NCBI RefSeq assembly: GCF_013155275.1
Contig: NZ_JABJXS010000005.1
Coordinates: 1 to 64,000 of the forward strand
Direction: 5' to 3'
DNA length: 64,000 bases
Source of the DNA: Brenneria sp. hezel4-2-4
GTDB lineage: Bacteria > Pseudomonadota > Gammaproteobacteria > Enterobacterales > Enterobacteriaceae
Part shown: positions 33,134-41,155 of the stretch, in pieces
Layout: every line of letters begins with the position of its first letter
Numbering within the stretch: the first letter of the stretch is position 1
Translations under genes and position numbers: made by a program
Notes under the pieces: generated by a model
The model's input: only the letters and a program-made list of their open reading frames with translations
Told to the model about the DNA's origin: nothing
Databases searched by the model: none

Positions 33134-33302
33134 CTTCAGACCGTTGACAAACCTATCACCCTTTATCGAACGGTGATAATGGAATGGAAGAGTAAAGCGT
33201 CCGCGCCAGGGATGGCGCGGTTCGAGCTTACAGGGACGTACTTGCAGCGTCTTTACGATCCATCCATTATCGCCGCTCACCAGACTTTGTCAGCAAACTC
33301 AA
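33134..33302. other. Spacer between the two tpiA-distal hairpins
   Basis: About 170 bp with no gene. It has a TATCACC...GGTGATA inverted repeat (about 33154-33178) and a GCGCCAGGGATGGCGC palindrome (about 33203-33218). The GAGCTTACAGGGACGTACTT motif next to it is, from memory, part of a common intergenic element in soft-rot enterobacteria. It could be transcribed by readthrough from tpiA. Confidence 0.5.
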
Positions 33303-33330
33303 GGCTCCCTGCAACAGCAGGGAGCTTTTT
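33303..33330 (+). terminator. Second hairpin after tpiA, with T run
   Basis: Perfect 9-bp stem GCTCCCTGC/GCAGGGAGC, loop AACA, followed by six T residues: a textbook intrinsic terminator for rightward transcription, placed just before the convergent aguA. It is a near copy of the hairpin at 33112. Confidence 0.85.
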
Positions 33331-33347
33331 TATCGCCATCAATATTA

Positions 33348-34442
33348 TTATTCCCCGCGGATTGCGGGAATTTGCTGGGTAATGCAGTGAATGTTGCCGC
33401 CGCCCAGCAGGATTTCACGGGCCGGCACCCCGCTTATCGTATAGTCCGGGAACATTTGCTGTAACAGGTCGCGGGCAATACCATCGGTACGCGCATCCAG
33501 CAGCGGGAAGATAATTTGCTGGTTGCTGATCAGGAAGTTGACATAGGAACCGGCCAGACGCGCGCCGGCAAGACGTTCAACCGCATTGCCGATATCCACG
33601 CCCCGCGCTTCTTCCGGAGTCGTATACAACGGCCCCGGCGCCGGCAGTTTCCAGATTTTCAGTTGGCGGCCCTGGGCATCCTTAACGGCGGAAAGCACCT
33701 GCCAGGCAGCCTGTGAACGCGCATATTGCGGATCGTTTTCGTCATCCGTCCAGTGCAGCGCCACTTCGCCCGGCCGCACAAAGCAACACATATTGTCGAT
33801 GTGGCCGTCGGTTTCGTCGTTATAAACCCCCTCCTCCAGCCAGATAATCGTCGAGACGCCGAGATAATCACGCATCAGTTGTTCGATCTGCGCCTTACTC
33901 AGCTGCGGGTTGCGGTTGGGATTCAACAGACACTCCGCCGTGGTCAGCAATGTCCCTTCGCCGTCGGTATGAATCGAGCCGCCCTCCAGAATCAGAGGGG
34001 CTTCATAACGCGCGTCTTGATGATAAGCCAGCACCTGCGCGGCAACCTTTTCATCCTGGCGCCAGTCTTCATACAGACCGCCGAGTTCACCGCCCCAGGC
34101 GTTGAACCGCCAGTCGATGCCCCGCCGTTCTCCGGCCTGATTCAGCACCATCGTCGGGCCGGTATCGCGCATCCAGGCGTCGTCGCTTTCCATTTCAACC
34201 AGCGTGACGTTAGCGGGCATGATACGTTTGGCGTCATCCCTATAACGGGCAGGCACGCCCATGATCACCGGCGTTTTCCGCGCAATGGTTTCTGCTACCT
34301 GCGCAAAGGTTTTCTGCGCCGGCAGAGCATCATCCCGCCAGTTATCCCGGCGATAAGGCCACAGCATCCACACGGCATCCTGTGACGCCCATTCGGCCGG
34401 CATGACAAAACCGTCCTGATACGGCGTGGTCAATTGTGACAT
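33348..34442 (-). CDS. aguA: Agmatine deiminase
   Basis: Converts agmatine to N-carbamoylputrescine, the first step of the plant-type putrescine route. The 364-residue product has the pentein fold: WMRDTGPT (about 111), [12 protein letters not shown] (about 170), HIDNMCCF (about 232), and the catalytic Cys in [12 protein letters not shown] (about 354). An upstream in-frame TTG lies at 34445; the ATG at 34442, 3 bp after the aguB stop, is preferred. Cotranscribed with aguB. Confidence 0.95.
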   Translation of the reverse strand: MSQLTTPYQDGFVMPAEWASQDAVWMLWPYRRDNWRDDALPAQKTFAQVAETIARKTPVIMGVPARYRDDAKRIMPANVTLVEMESDDAWMRDTGPTMVLNQAGERRGIDWRFNAWGGELGGLYEDWRQDEKVAAQVLAYHQDARYEAPLILEGGSIHTDGEGTLLTTAECLLNPNRNPQLSKAQIEQLMRDYLGVSTIIWLEEGVYNDETDGHIDNMCCFVRPGEVALHWTDDENDPQYARSQAAWQVLSAVKDAQGRQLKIWKLPAPGPLYTTPEEARGVDIGNAVERLAGARLAGSYVNFLISNQQIIFPLLDARTDGIARDLLQQMFPDYTISGVPAREILLGGGNIHCITQQIPAIRGE

Positions 34443-34445
34443 CAA

Positions 34446-35330
34446 TTATCTCCGCGTCTTGCCGTCGGAACTGGCGATGGCGCCGTACATGTCCGGGCGA
34501 CGATCGCGAAACAGTCCCCATGACGCGCGCTGCGCGGCAATGGCGTCTAAATCAAAGGTATGCACCAGTACGGTTTCATCGGTTTTGTTGGCTTGTTCCA
34601 CTAGCGCGCCGGTTTGATCGGCGATGAAAGAGGAGCCGTAAAACGTCATTTCCAGGCCGTCGATGTATTTACTGGCTTCGGTGCCAATCCGGTTGGAGGC
34701 AATCACCGGCACCAGATTGGCGGCGGCGTGACCCTGCTGAACGCGAGTCCAGTGCGGTTGGCTGTCGATATCCGGATACGCCGGTTCCGAGCCGATGGCG
34801 GTTGGGTAGAAAATCAGCTCGGCGCCCTGCAACGCCAGGCAACGCGCGGTTTCCGGGAACCATTGATCCCAGCAGATGCCGACGCCGATTTTCGCATAGC
34901 GCGTCTGCCAGACTTTAAAACCGCTATCGCCCGGGATGAAGAACTGCTTCTCCTGATACGCCGGCCCATTGGGAATATGGGTTTTACGGTACAGATCGAG
35001 CACCGAACCGTCGGCGTCGATCACCACCAGCGAGTTGTAGTAAGCATTATTGGCGCGTTCGAAAAAGCTCAGCGGCAGAACCACTTCCAGCTCGGCCGCC
35101 AGCGCGGAGAAATGTTTGATCAGCGGGCTGGTTTCCAGTTCCTGCGCCAGAGCATAGTGTTCCGGGCTCTGGTCGATACAGAAATAGGGCGCGGCGAACA
35201 GCTCCTGAATCAGGATCACCTGAGCCCCTTTGGCATGGGCTTGCCGCACCAGCTTTTCGGCATTCTCAATATTCCTCGGCAAATCCCAGGAACACGCCAT
35301 TTGTGTGGCGGCAACGGTAACTTTTGTCAT
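34446..35330 (-). CDS. aguB: N-carbamoylputrescine amidase
   Basis: Nitrilase-family enzyme that hydrolyses N-carbamoylputrescine to putrescine, CO2 and ammonia. 294 residues with the Glu-Lys-Cys triad in ILIQELFAAPYF (Glu43 region), YRKTHIPNG (Lys, about 115) and GVGICWDQWFPE (Cys, about 153). First gene of the aguBA pair. Its -10 is probably the TATAAAT about 20-30 bp upstream. In E. coli cdh and sbp occupy this position; I see neither here. Confidence 0.95.
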   Translation of the reverse strand: MTKVTVAATQMACSWDLPRNIENAEKLVRQAHAKGAQVILIQELFAAPYFCIDQSPEHYALAQELETSPLIKHFSALAAELEVVLPLSFFERANNAYYNSLVVIDADGSVLDLYRKTHIPNGPAYQEKQFFIPGDSGFKVWQTRYAKIGVGICWDQWFPETARCLALQGAELIFYPTAIGSEPAYPDIDSQPHWTRVQQGHAAANLVPVIASNRIGTEASKYIDGLEMTFYGSSFIADQTGALVEQANKTDETVLVHTFDLDAIAAQRASWGLFRDRRPDMYGAIASSDGKTRR

Positions 35331-35618
35331 GCGAAAACCTCAATAATAGCTATTTATACCCGCCGTCTTTTACCAGGCGGATATCAGCAGTTAGCACTAT
35401 CACGCAGTTGCACCCAACGGGCGCGACCATAACGAGTTTAGGTCAACAAGCCTTCTAATGCGCGGACGGAAACACCTAGTCAGCGATTCACCGAAATGAC
35501 ACGCGCATTATGCCAGTTAAGGGCGTTTGCGTGCTATCTCAATGAACCTTCAGTTCCAGAAGAATCAATTGATCCGGCTTCCCCAATCCCGACGTGGTGT
35601 CGCCGGTCTGCGATCGTT
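35331..35618. other. Intergenic stretch between aguB and the pfkA terminator
   Basis: No gene supported. It contains the aguB promoter region (minus-strand TATAAAT near 35359-35353) and otherwise unremarkable sequence of average composition. Short open frames of 69-75 codons on the plus strand have no recognisable product. Confidence 0.5.
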
Positions 35619-35646
35619 AAAAAAAACCCCCGTAAAAACGGGGGTC
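35619..35646 (-). terminator. pfkA terminator
   Basis: On the minus strand ACCCCCG, loop TTTTTA, CGGGGGT followed by a run of eight T residues (35626-35619). A strong intrinsic terminator about 75 bp after the pfkA stop. Confidence 0.9.
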
Positions 35647-35719
35647 GGTCGACAAACGGTAATTTCACCTTGCAGGCGGGACAGGCAGCGTCCGGCGCAG
35701 GCGAACTCAGGCTGTGGGC

Positions 35720-36682
35720 TTAGAACAGCTTCTTAGCCGTTTCCAGCCAGTCGCCCTTGAAAGGACGCTTCATATTCTCGATGGCATCGACGATGTCGTG
35801 GTGCACCAGCTTTTCATTCTGGATACCGACACAGCGGCCGCCGTAGCCTTGCAGCAGCAGGTCAATGGAATACGCGCCCATGCGGGAAGCCAGAATACGA
35901 TCGTAGGCGACCGGAGAACCGCCGCGCTGAATATGCCCCAGCACCGTGGCGCGCGTTTCGCGACCGGTTTCTTTCTCAATATATTTCGACAGTTCGTCAA
36001 TGTTGCAAATGTGCTCGGTAATCGCCACGATAGCGTGTTTTTTACCCTTCTCGATCCCAACCTTGATTTCCTGAACCAGATCTTCCGGGCTAAATTCCAC
36101 TTCCGGCAGGACGATAAACTCACAACCGCCGGCAATCGCCGCGGCCAGCGTTAAATCGCCGCAATGACGCCCCATCACTTCGACAATGGAAATACGCTGG
36201 TGTGATGAAGAGGTATCACGCAGGCGGTCAATCGCCTCCAGCACCGTTTCCAGCGCGGTGAAGTAACCGATGGTGTAGTCAGTACCCGCGACATCGTTAT
36301 CGATCGTGCCGGGTAAACCGATGCAAGGAAAACCCATTTCCGTCAGACGCTTGGCACCCATGTAGGAACCATCGCCACCGATAACCACCAGTGCGTCAAT
36401 CCCCCGGGCTTTCATATTCTGAATGGCGACTTCACGCACTTTTTCATCGCGGAATTCAGGGAAACGCGCCGATCCGAGGAAAGTACCGCCGCGGTTGATC
36501 ATGTCTGATACGCTATAGCGATCCAACTGAACCATCCGATTCTCATACAACCCCAGATAGCCATCATAGATACCAAAAACTTCCAACCCTTCTGTCAGTG
36601 CACAACGAACCACGCCACGAATCGCCGCATTCATGCCTGGGGCATCACCACCGCTCGTCAACACTCCAATTCTTTTAATCAT
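35720..36682 (-). CDS. pfkA: 6-phosphofructokinase I
   Basis: Main glycolytic ATP-dependent phosphofructokinase. 320 residues, as in E. coli Pfk[15 protein letters not shown] (ATP site) opens the protein, then [11 protein letters not shown] (about 100), the catalytic [12 protein letters not shown] (Asp127 region) and [11 protein letters not shown] (about 244). The frame is open to 36730, but 36682 gives the [12 protein letters not shown] start. A Cra-type operator lies upstream. Confidence 0.97.
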   Translation of the reverse strand: MIKRIGVLTSGGDAPGMNAAIRGVVRCALTEGLEVFGIYDGYLGLYENRMVQLDRYSVSDMINRGGTFLGSARFPEFRDEKVREVAIQNMKARGIDALVVIGGDGSYMGAKRLTEMGFPCIGLPGTIDNDVAGTDYTIGYFTALETVLEAIDRLRDTSSSHQRISIVEVMGRHCGDLTLAAAIAGGCEFIVLPEVEFSPEDLVQEIKVGIEKGKKHAIVAITEHICNIDELSKYIEKETGRETRATVLGHIQRGGSPVAYDRILASRMGAYSIDLLLQGYGGRCVGIQNEKLVHHDIVDAIENMKRPFKGDWLETAKKLF

Positions 36683-36781
36683 GACAACCTCTGGACTTGT
36701 AGATGTAATTTCGCAGGATTTTTCTATCACATATCGGCCGTCGCCTTTTAGTCGACGGCAACCCTAATCTTTTGTAGGCAT

Positions 36782-36816
36782 ATTATATCAAATACCCATA
36801 GCTGAATTGATTCAGG
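36782..36816 (-). promoter_or_regulatory. pfkA promoter region with Cra (FruR) operator
   Basis: GCTGAATTGATTCAGG at 36801-36816 matches the near-palindromic Cra site (TGAA-C/TTGATTCA type). A minus-strand TATAAT lies at 36787-36782. The -35 would fall inside the Cra site, which explains repression. Cra is known to repress pfkA in E. coli. The pfkA leader also has a 7-bp GCCGTCG/CGACGGC hairpin (about 36733-36754). Confidence 0.7.
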
Positions 36817-36900
36817 TCAGACTAAATTGCGCAATAATTTTTCACAGCCATCACGTTTTAAGCATAAATTGACCAAAAGCAATATCAGTCAATCACCGGG

Positions 36901-37803
36901 CTATATATTCAATAGCCCTCGCTGCGTTTCCGGCACCGTTGAAACCGGATCCTGATGGATAATAATATCGGAACCGGGAAACCGACTGAGCAGCGCTCGC
37001 TCTATGTCGTCGGCAATCTGATGCGATTCAACCAGCGGCAATGAATCGTCCATTTCCAGGTGCAACTGGATAAACCGGGTAGGCCCGGAGCGACGGGTGC
37101 GTAAATCGTGCGCGCCACGGATGCCCGGCCAACCCGATATAATCTTGACGATCGCCTCGCGCTCCTCATTGGGCAACGCGCGATCCAGCAAAGACTGCAC
37201 CGCTTCGTATCCCATACGTAACGCACTGTACAGAATATAGATACCGATGCCCAACGCAAACAGCGCATCCGCATGGGTGATGCCTTTCCAGCTTAACACC
37301 AGCGCCAGCAGAATCGCCCCATTCATCAACAGGTCGGACTGGTAGTGAAGCATATCCGCCCGCACCGCCTGACTATAGGTTCGTTTGACCACCCAGCGCT
37401 GAAATGACACCAGCAACAAGGTCGACACTAAAGCAATAACGGTTACGCCTATCCCCACCTCCGGCGCATGCAGCGTCTGAGGCGCGAGAGTATGTTGCAA
37501 TCCCATCAAAATAAGGAACACGGCGGAACCGGAAATGAACATACTCTGCGCCAGCGCAGCCAGCGACTCCGCTTTTCCGTGACCGAAAGTATGTTCGGGA
37601 TCGGCGGGCTGAAGCGAATAACGAACCACCAGAAGATTCACCAGCGATGCGCCGATATCGACCAATGAGTCCACCAGCGATGCCAGTAAACTTACCGAAC
37701 CGGTGTACCACCAGGCAAACATTTTCATTATAAACAACAGAAGCGCTACGGTTGTCGCGCCAAACGCCGCCATCGTCACCAAACGTGCATACTGTGAACT
37801 CAT
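36901..37803 (-). CDS. fieF: Ferrous-iron/zinc efflux pump, cation diffusion facilitator
   Basis: Proton-coupled exporter of Fe2+ and Zn2+ in the inner membrane. 300 residues, same as E. coli. Six helices (about 12-200) include site-A motif [12 protein letters not shown] and [12 protein letters not shown], typical DxxxD/HxxxD metal ligands. A cytoplasmic C-terminal domain ([22 protein letters not shown]) dimerises the protein. The frame opens at 37821, but 37803 (MSSQYARL) fits the family. Confidence 0.94.
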   Translation of the reverse strand: MSSQYARLVTMAAFGATTVALLLFIMKMFAWWYTGSVSLLASLVDSLVDIGASLVNLLVVRYSLQPADPEHTFGHGKAESLAALAQSMFISGSAVFLILMGLQHTLAPQTLHAPEVGIGVTVIALVSTLLLVSFQRWVVKRTYSQAVRADMLHYQSDLLMNGAILLALVLSWKGITHADALFALGIGIYILYSALRMGYEAVQSLLDRALPNEEREAIVKIISGWPGIRGAHDLRTRRSGPTRFIQLHLEMDDSLPLVESHQIADDIERALLSRFPGSDIIIHQDPVSTVPETQRGLLNI

Positions 37804-37830
37804 CACGATCTCACTTAACACAAGAACATA

Positions 37831-39018
37831 TCAGTTCATCACGGTATTGTTTAAAGCCTGAGCGTAACGCCTGAAGATAAAAACACACCACGCCAGCGCA
37901 ATCAACGCCAGCACCGCGCCGATAAACCCGATTTCCGTCAGATTCAGGCGGGTAATCACCTGATTGCCGAGCAACGCGCCAGCGCCGATGCCAATATTAT
38001 AAATACCGGAAAACAGCGACATGGCGACATCGGTCGCATCGGGGGCCAACGTCAGGACTTTGACCTGCATACTCAGCCCTATCGCCATGATCGCCGCGCC
38101 CCAGGCGCAACATACCAGCGACAGGCTGGCGCTGCTGAATGACAGCGGCAACAGCAGCAGCAGGCATAGCGACAACAGCGCGATAGCCGAAATCATAAAA
38201 CCCGAAGGATATTTGTTGCTGTATTGGCTGAATAGTATGCTGCCGATAATCCCGGCGCCACCGAATAAAAGCAACAGTGCGGTAATAAATTCATCGCTCA
38301 TCAACGCCACCTTTTGCACAAAGGGTTCGATGTAGCTGTAAGCGGTAAAATGCGCGGTGACAACCACGACGGTTAAACCATAAACGCAGAGCAGCGCGGG
38401 CCGTTTAAGCAGCTCAGGCAGGCTTTTTAACGATCCGGCGTGACTGCTGGGGAGTTCAGGCAACAGTTTCATCATGACCAGCATAATCACGCCGGCGACA
38501 ACGCCAATCAGCGCAAACGTGATCCGCCACCCCAAATACTGACCAATCACCCGCCCTAGCGGCAAGCCCAGAACCATAGCCAGCGCGGTTCCGGTAGCCA
38601 GCAAACTCAACGCCTGCGCCTTTTTATCCTTGGGCGCCAGACGCACCGCTAAAGACGCCGTGATCGACCAGAAAACCGCGTGAGCCAACGCCACGCCAAT
38701 GCGGGAGATCACCAGGATCCAAAAATTCCACGCCAAAGCGGATAGCAGATTACTGACCGCAAACAGAATAAAAATTTTAATCAGCAGGCGCCTGCGTTCC
38801 ATATTGCTGGAAAGCAACATACAGGGCAACGACATCAGCCCGACGACCCAGGCATAGATAGTAATGATGAGTCCCACCTGCGCAGCGTTCATCGAAAAGC
38901 TGGCGGCGATATCGGACAGCAAGGCGACGGGGGCAAATTCGGCGGTATTGAAAATGAATGCAGCCAGGGAAAGGCTGACAACTCGCAACCAAGCGATCGA
39001 TCTGGGAGAACGGGTCAT
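37831..39018 (-). CDS. sotB: Sugar efflux MFS transporter SotB
   Basis: 395-residue, 12-helix drug:H+ antiporter-type protein. It is very similar to E. coli SotB/YdeA (396 aa), which exports arabinose and lactose-like sugars: [40 protein letters not shown], and [28 protein letters not shown]. It sits between fieF and dcrB, a position it does not have in E. coli, and so marks a synteny junction. A minus-strand TTTACA/CATACT pair about 100 bp upstream may be its promoter. Confidence 0.9.
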   Translation of the reverse strand: MTRSPRSIAWLRVVSLSLAAFIFNTAEFAPVALLSDIAASFSMNAAQVGLIITIYAWVVGLMSLPCMLLSSNMERRRLLIKIFILFAVSNLLSALAWNFWILVISRIGVALAHAVFWSITASLAVRLAPKDKKAQALSLLATGTALAMVLGLPLGRVIGQYLGWRITFALIGVVAGVIMLVMMKLLPELPSSHAGSLKSLPELLKRPALLCVYGLTVVVVTAHFTAYSYIEPFVQKVALMSDEFITALLLLFGGAGIIGSILFSQYSNKYPSGFMISAIALLSLCLLLLLPLSFSSASLSLVCCAWGAAIMAIGLSMQVKVLTLAPDATDVAMSLFSGIYNIGIGAGALLGNQVITRLNLTEIGFIGAVLALIALAWCVFIFRRYAQALNNTVMN

Positions 39019-39176
39019 TTATGTTGATATCGAAAGTTAAAATAAAAGAATGCGCAAATCGGCTCGGTGAGGGGATTACGCGGAGCGCCAAGACTAATGG
39101 GAAAGTATGACGCTAAGGTGCAAAAGTGTAAAACTGAAATCCACCGTCGGTTTTTCCTAACTATCCAAACACTGCG

Positions 39177-39205
39177 CCCCAGACGCGAGATACCCGCGTC
39201 TGGGG
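39177..39205 (-). terminator. dcrB terminator
   Basis: Perfect 11-bp stem CCCCAGACGCG/CGCGTCTGGGG with a 7-base loop, 8 bp after the dcrB stop. No clear T run, but the stem is very stable. Confidence 0.65.
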
Positions 39206-39212
39206 CCTCATA

Positions 39213-39779
39213 TTACTGTAGTTTCAACGTATGAATGATGCTTTCCGCTTCACTCTGGGCCTGCTGCTGGTTATCCGCCGGGAGCGTAATTTGCAGCGTC
39301 AACAGATGATCGGCCACCTTACCCAGCACAACGGACGAATAGGCCTGCTGGCCGCTACTGGTAATGATGCTGTCCAACTGCTGCAATTTCTGCCCGTCCA
39401 CCTCAATGGTTTTATTGGTCACCACCTGAAGATTGGCGTCGCGCGTACGCTGCTGGTCTTCCAGACGCTGGGTCAGCACGGTCAGCTCTTCAGTGGTATT
39501 GTCGCCCAAAATCACGATCGCCGCTTTTTGCCCGCTCTCATTGGCATAAACGTGCATATTATTGGTCTGTGTACCCAGCTTACCGCTTTGGTCTTTCATA
39601 TCGGCCGGCAGGGTAAAGGTGACCTTGCCGGACAGCAGTTCGATGTGCTGACCGGCTGACGCTTCCGCCGCCGGCGTGTCCTGTGCCGGTGTTTTCGCGA
39701 CGTCTTCCGTTTTGCCGTCACAGGCGGCGAGCATGACAACCAACGCACTCATTGCGAGGTATTTCACTACATTCGGCAT
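39213..39779 (-). CDS. dcrB: Lipoprotein DcrB
   Basis: 188-residue lipoprotein. The signal sequence [20 protein letters not shown] has a lipobox LAAC with Asp at +2 (CD), which usually keeps a lipoprotein in the inner membrane. The body has conserved SFTLPADM-like, [12 protein letters not shown] and [10 protein letters not shown] blocks. In E. coli it is needed for phage C1/C6 infection and affects lipoprotein maturation. It precedes yhhQ, as in E. coli reversed order. Confidence 0.93.
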   Translation of the reverse strand: MPNVVKYLAMSALVVMLAACDGKTEDVAKTPAQDTPAAEASAGQHIELLSGKVTFTLPADMKDQSGKLGTQTNNMHVYANESGQKAAIVILGDNTTEELTVLTQRLEDQQRTRDANLQVVTNKTIEVDGQKLQQLDSIITSSGQQAYSSVVLGKVADHLLTLQITLPADNQQQAQSEAESIIHTLKLQ

Positions 39780-39905
39780 AGGGTTCCCTTTCTCTTTGGT
39801 TAGAACAGATGAAAAACATTATCGCACGCTATTCGGTCGGCAAAACAAGCAGTTTGTTGTCACAAGCCATAAACCCGACCATACGGAACAGTGGCGACAA
39901 AATAC

Positions 39906-40583
39906 CTAGCGACGGCTTGCCGCGGACTGATAAGCGCCGCCGAGCGGCAGTTCACTCAGGCGTTTCAGCACCATATTCAGCATAATCCCATACATAGGCA
40001 GGAAGAAAAGCAAGCTGATCAACAGCTTGAAAGTATAGTCCACCAGCGCGATTTCAACCCAGTTCGCGGCCATAAAGGGATCGGTGCTGCGGTAAAATGC
40101 AATAAAGAAAAAGGCCAGCGTATCACTGAAGTTGCCAAATACGGTGGATACCGCCGGCGCCACCCACCAGGCGTTGCGCTGACGCAACCGGTTGAAAACG
40201 TGAACATCCAAAATCTGCCCCAATACGTACGCCATAAAGCTGGCGCAGGCGATGCGGGCCACCACGATATTGAGCTGCCCGAGCGAAGCGAATGACTGCC
40301 ACTCTCCCTGATAAAACAGGGCTGAAACCCAATAGGAAATCAGCAATGCGGGCACCATTACGGTCAGAATGATACGACGCGCCAGCGGCGCGCCGAAAAT
40401 CCGCACGGTCAGATCGGTCGCCAGAAAAATAAACGGAAAGGTGAAAGCCCCCCAGGTGGTATGAAAACCGAAAATCGATACCGGGAGCTGCACCAGATAA
40501 TTACTGGAAGTAATGATCAGAATGTGGAATAACGAAAGCCAAACCAGCGCCGTCAGCCGCTGTCGGGGAGTAAAACGATACAT
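39906..40583 (-). CDS. yhhQ: Queuosine precursor transporter (7-cyano-7-deazaguanine importer)
   Basis: 225-residue, six-helix inner-membrane protein of the VUT/ECF family that salvages preQ0/preQ1 for tRNA queuosine. Family blocks are TWGAFTFPFIFLATDLTVRIFG, SYWVSALFYQG and ASFMAYVLGQILDVHVFNRLR. Immediately upstream is a compact element that fits a preQ1-I riboswitch, agreeing with the function. Confidence 0.94.
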   Translation of the reverse strand: MYRFTPRQRLTALVWLSLFHILIITSSNYLVQLPVSIFGFHTTWGAFTFPFIFLATDLTVRIFGAPLARRIILTVMVPALLISYWVSALFYQGEWQSFASLGQLNIVVARIACASFMAYVLGQILDVHVFNRLRQRNAWWVAPAVSTVFGNFSDTLAFFFIAFYRSTDPFMAANWVEIALVDYTFKLLISLLFFLPMYGIMLNMVLKRLSELPLGGAYQSAASRR

Positions 40584-40590
40584 AATGTGA

Positions 40591-40622
40591 CCTTTTTGGT
40601 TATTGGGGTGAGGGAACCCAAA
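40591..40622 (-). promoter_or_regulatory. preQ1-I riboswitch overlapping the yhhQ ribosome-binding site
   Basis: Minus-strand RNA. P1 stem UUGGG (40621-40617) pairs with CCCAA (40607-40603). The loop carries the conserved UUC and a CACCC. An A-rich tail CCAAAAAGG follows. The loop CCU (40613-40611) can pair with AGG (40593-40591) to form the P2 pseudoknot, which would hide the Shine-Dalgarno AAGG 7 bases before the yhhQ ATG. Class, size and gene context all agree with translational preQ1 control. Confidence 0.75.
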
Positions 40623-40628
40623 AAATAA

Positions 40629-40659
40629 CGTTGAAAAACGCTCCTGGCGTTTTTTTATG
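40629..40659. repeat. 31-bp direct repeat, copy A (hairpin unit)
   Basis: Identical to 40704-40734. Each unit holds AAAAACGC, loop TCCTG/A, GCGTTTTT, a terminator-like hairpin with A/T tails readable on both strands. It lies in the yhhQ leader, just upstream of the riboswitch. A GGCGGGC/GCCCGCC hairpin (40659-40679) lies between the copies. Confidence 0.8.
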
Positions 40660-40703
40660 GCGGGCTATCCCTGCCCGCCACCCATGAGGGCCGCCGCAAG
40701 CGG

Positions 40704-40734
40704 CGTTGAAAAACGCTCCTGGCGTTTTTTTATG
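40704..40734. repeat. 31-bp direct repeat, copy B (hairpin unit)
   Basis: Exact copy of 40629-40659, offset by 75 bp. A leftward transcript from the promoter at 40747-40774 would start just upstream of it. Confidence 0.8.
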
Positions 40735-40746
40735 CGGCGCGGGCGC

Positions 40747-40774
40747 ATAATACGCATTTATGCCGGCAATGCAA
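40747..40774 (-). promoter_or_regulatory. Candidate yhhQ promoter
   Basis: Minus-strand TTGCAT (40774-40769), a 16-bp spacer and TATTAT (40752-40747). It would give a leader of about 155 bases containing both copies of the repeated hairpin and the preQ1-I element. Confidence 0.55.
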
Positions 40775-40874
40775 TGGTTGTTTTTTGCGCAAACGTTGTC
40801 GTGACTTGCGTCGAGAAATCCCCAGCGTAAACTAAGGCGGTTTTCCTTATTGCCATTCATTACAGAGAACGTTG

Positions 40875-41126
40875 ATGACCGATCCTTTTGCCAATCCCGA
40901 TAAAACCCTTGATGCCCAGGGACTGCGCTGCCCCGAACCGGTGATGATGGTGCGCAAAACGGTACGCCAGATGGAAACCGGACAAACGTTACTGGTTATT
41001 GCCGACGATCCCGCAACGCTGCGTGATATTCCCGGTTTCTGCCGCTATATGGAACATGATCTCTTAGCGCAGGTGACCGGGCAGTTACCCTATCGTTATT
41101 TACTGCGCAAAGGCGGTAACGCATAA
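40875..41126 (+). CDS. tusA: Sulfurtransferase TusA
   Basis: 83-residue cytoplasmic sulfur carrier that takes persulfide from IscS and passes it to TusBCD for 2-thiouridine in tRNA; it also serves molybdenum cofactor synthesis. The persulfide Cys lies in [17 protein letters not shown] (Cys21 region), the CPxP signature. The ATG at 40875 is preferred over a TTG directly before it. Divergent from yhhQ, another tRNA-modification gene. Confidence 0.96.
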   Translation: MTDPFANPDKTLDAQGLRCPEPVMMVRKTVRQMETGQTLLVIADDPATLRDIPGFCRYMEHDLLAQVTGQLPYRYLLRKGGNA

Positions 41127-41155
41127 CGCCCCGCCGGCAGGGCGTCAGATCCTGA

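Noticed and set aside
40600-40860. 86-codon minus-strand open frame containing HKKTPGAFFN twice
   Set aside because: The repeated peptide is just the translation of the duplicated 31-bp hairpin unit in the yhhQ leader, and it overlaps the riboswitch and promoter.
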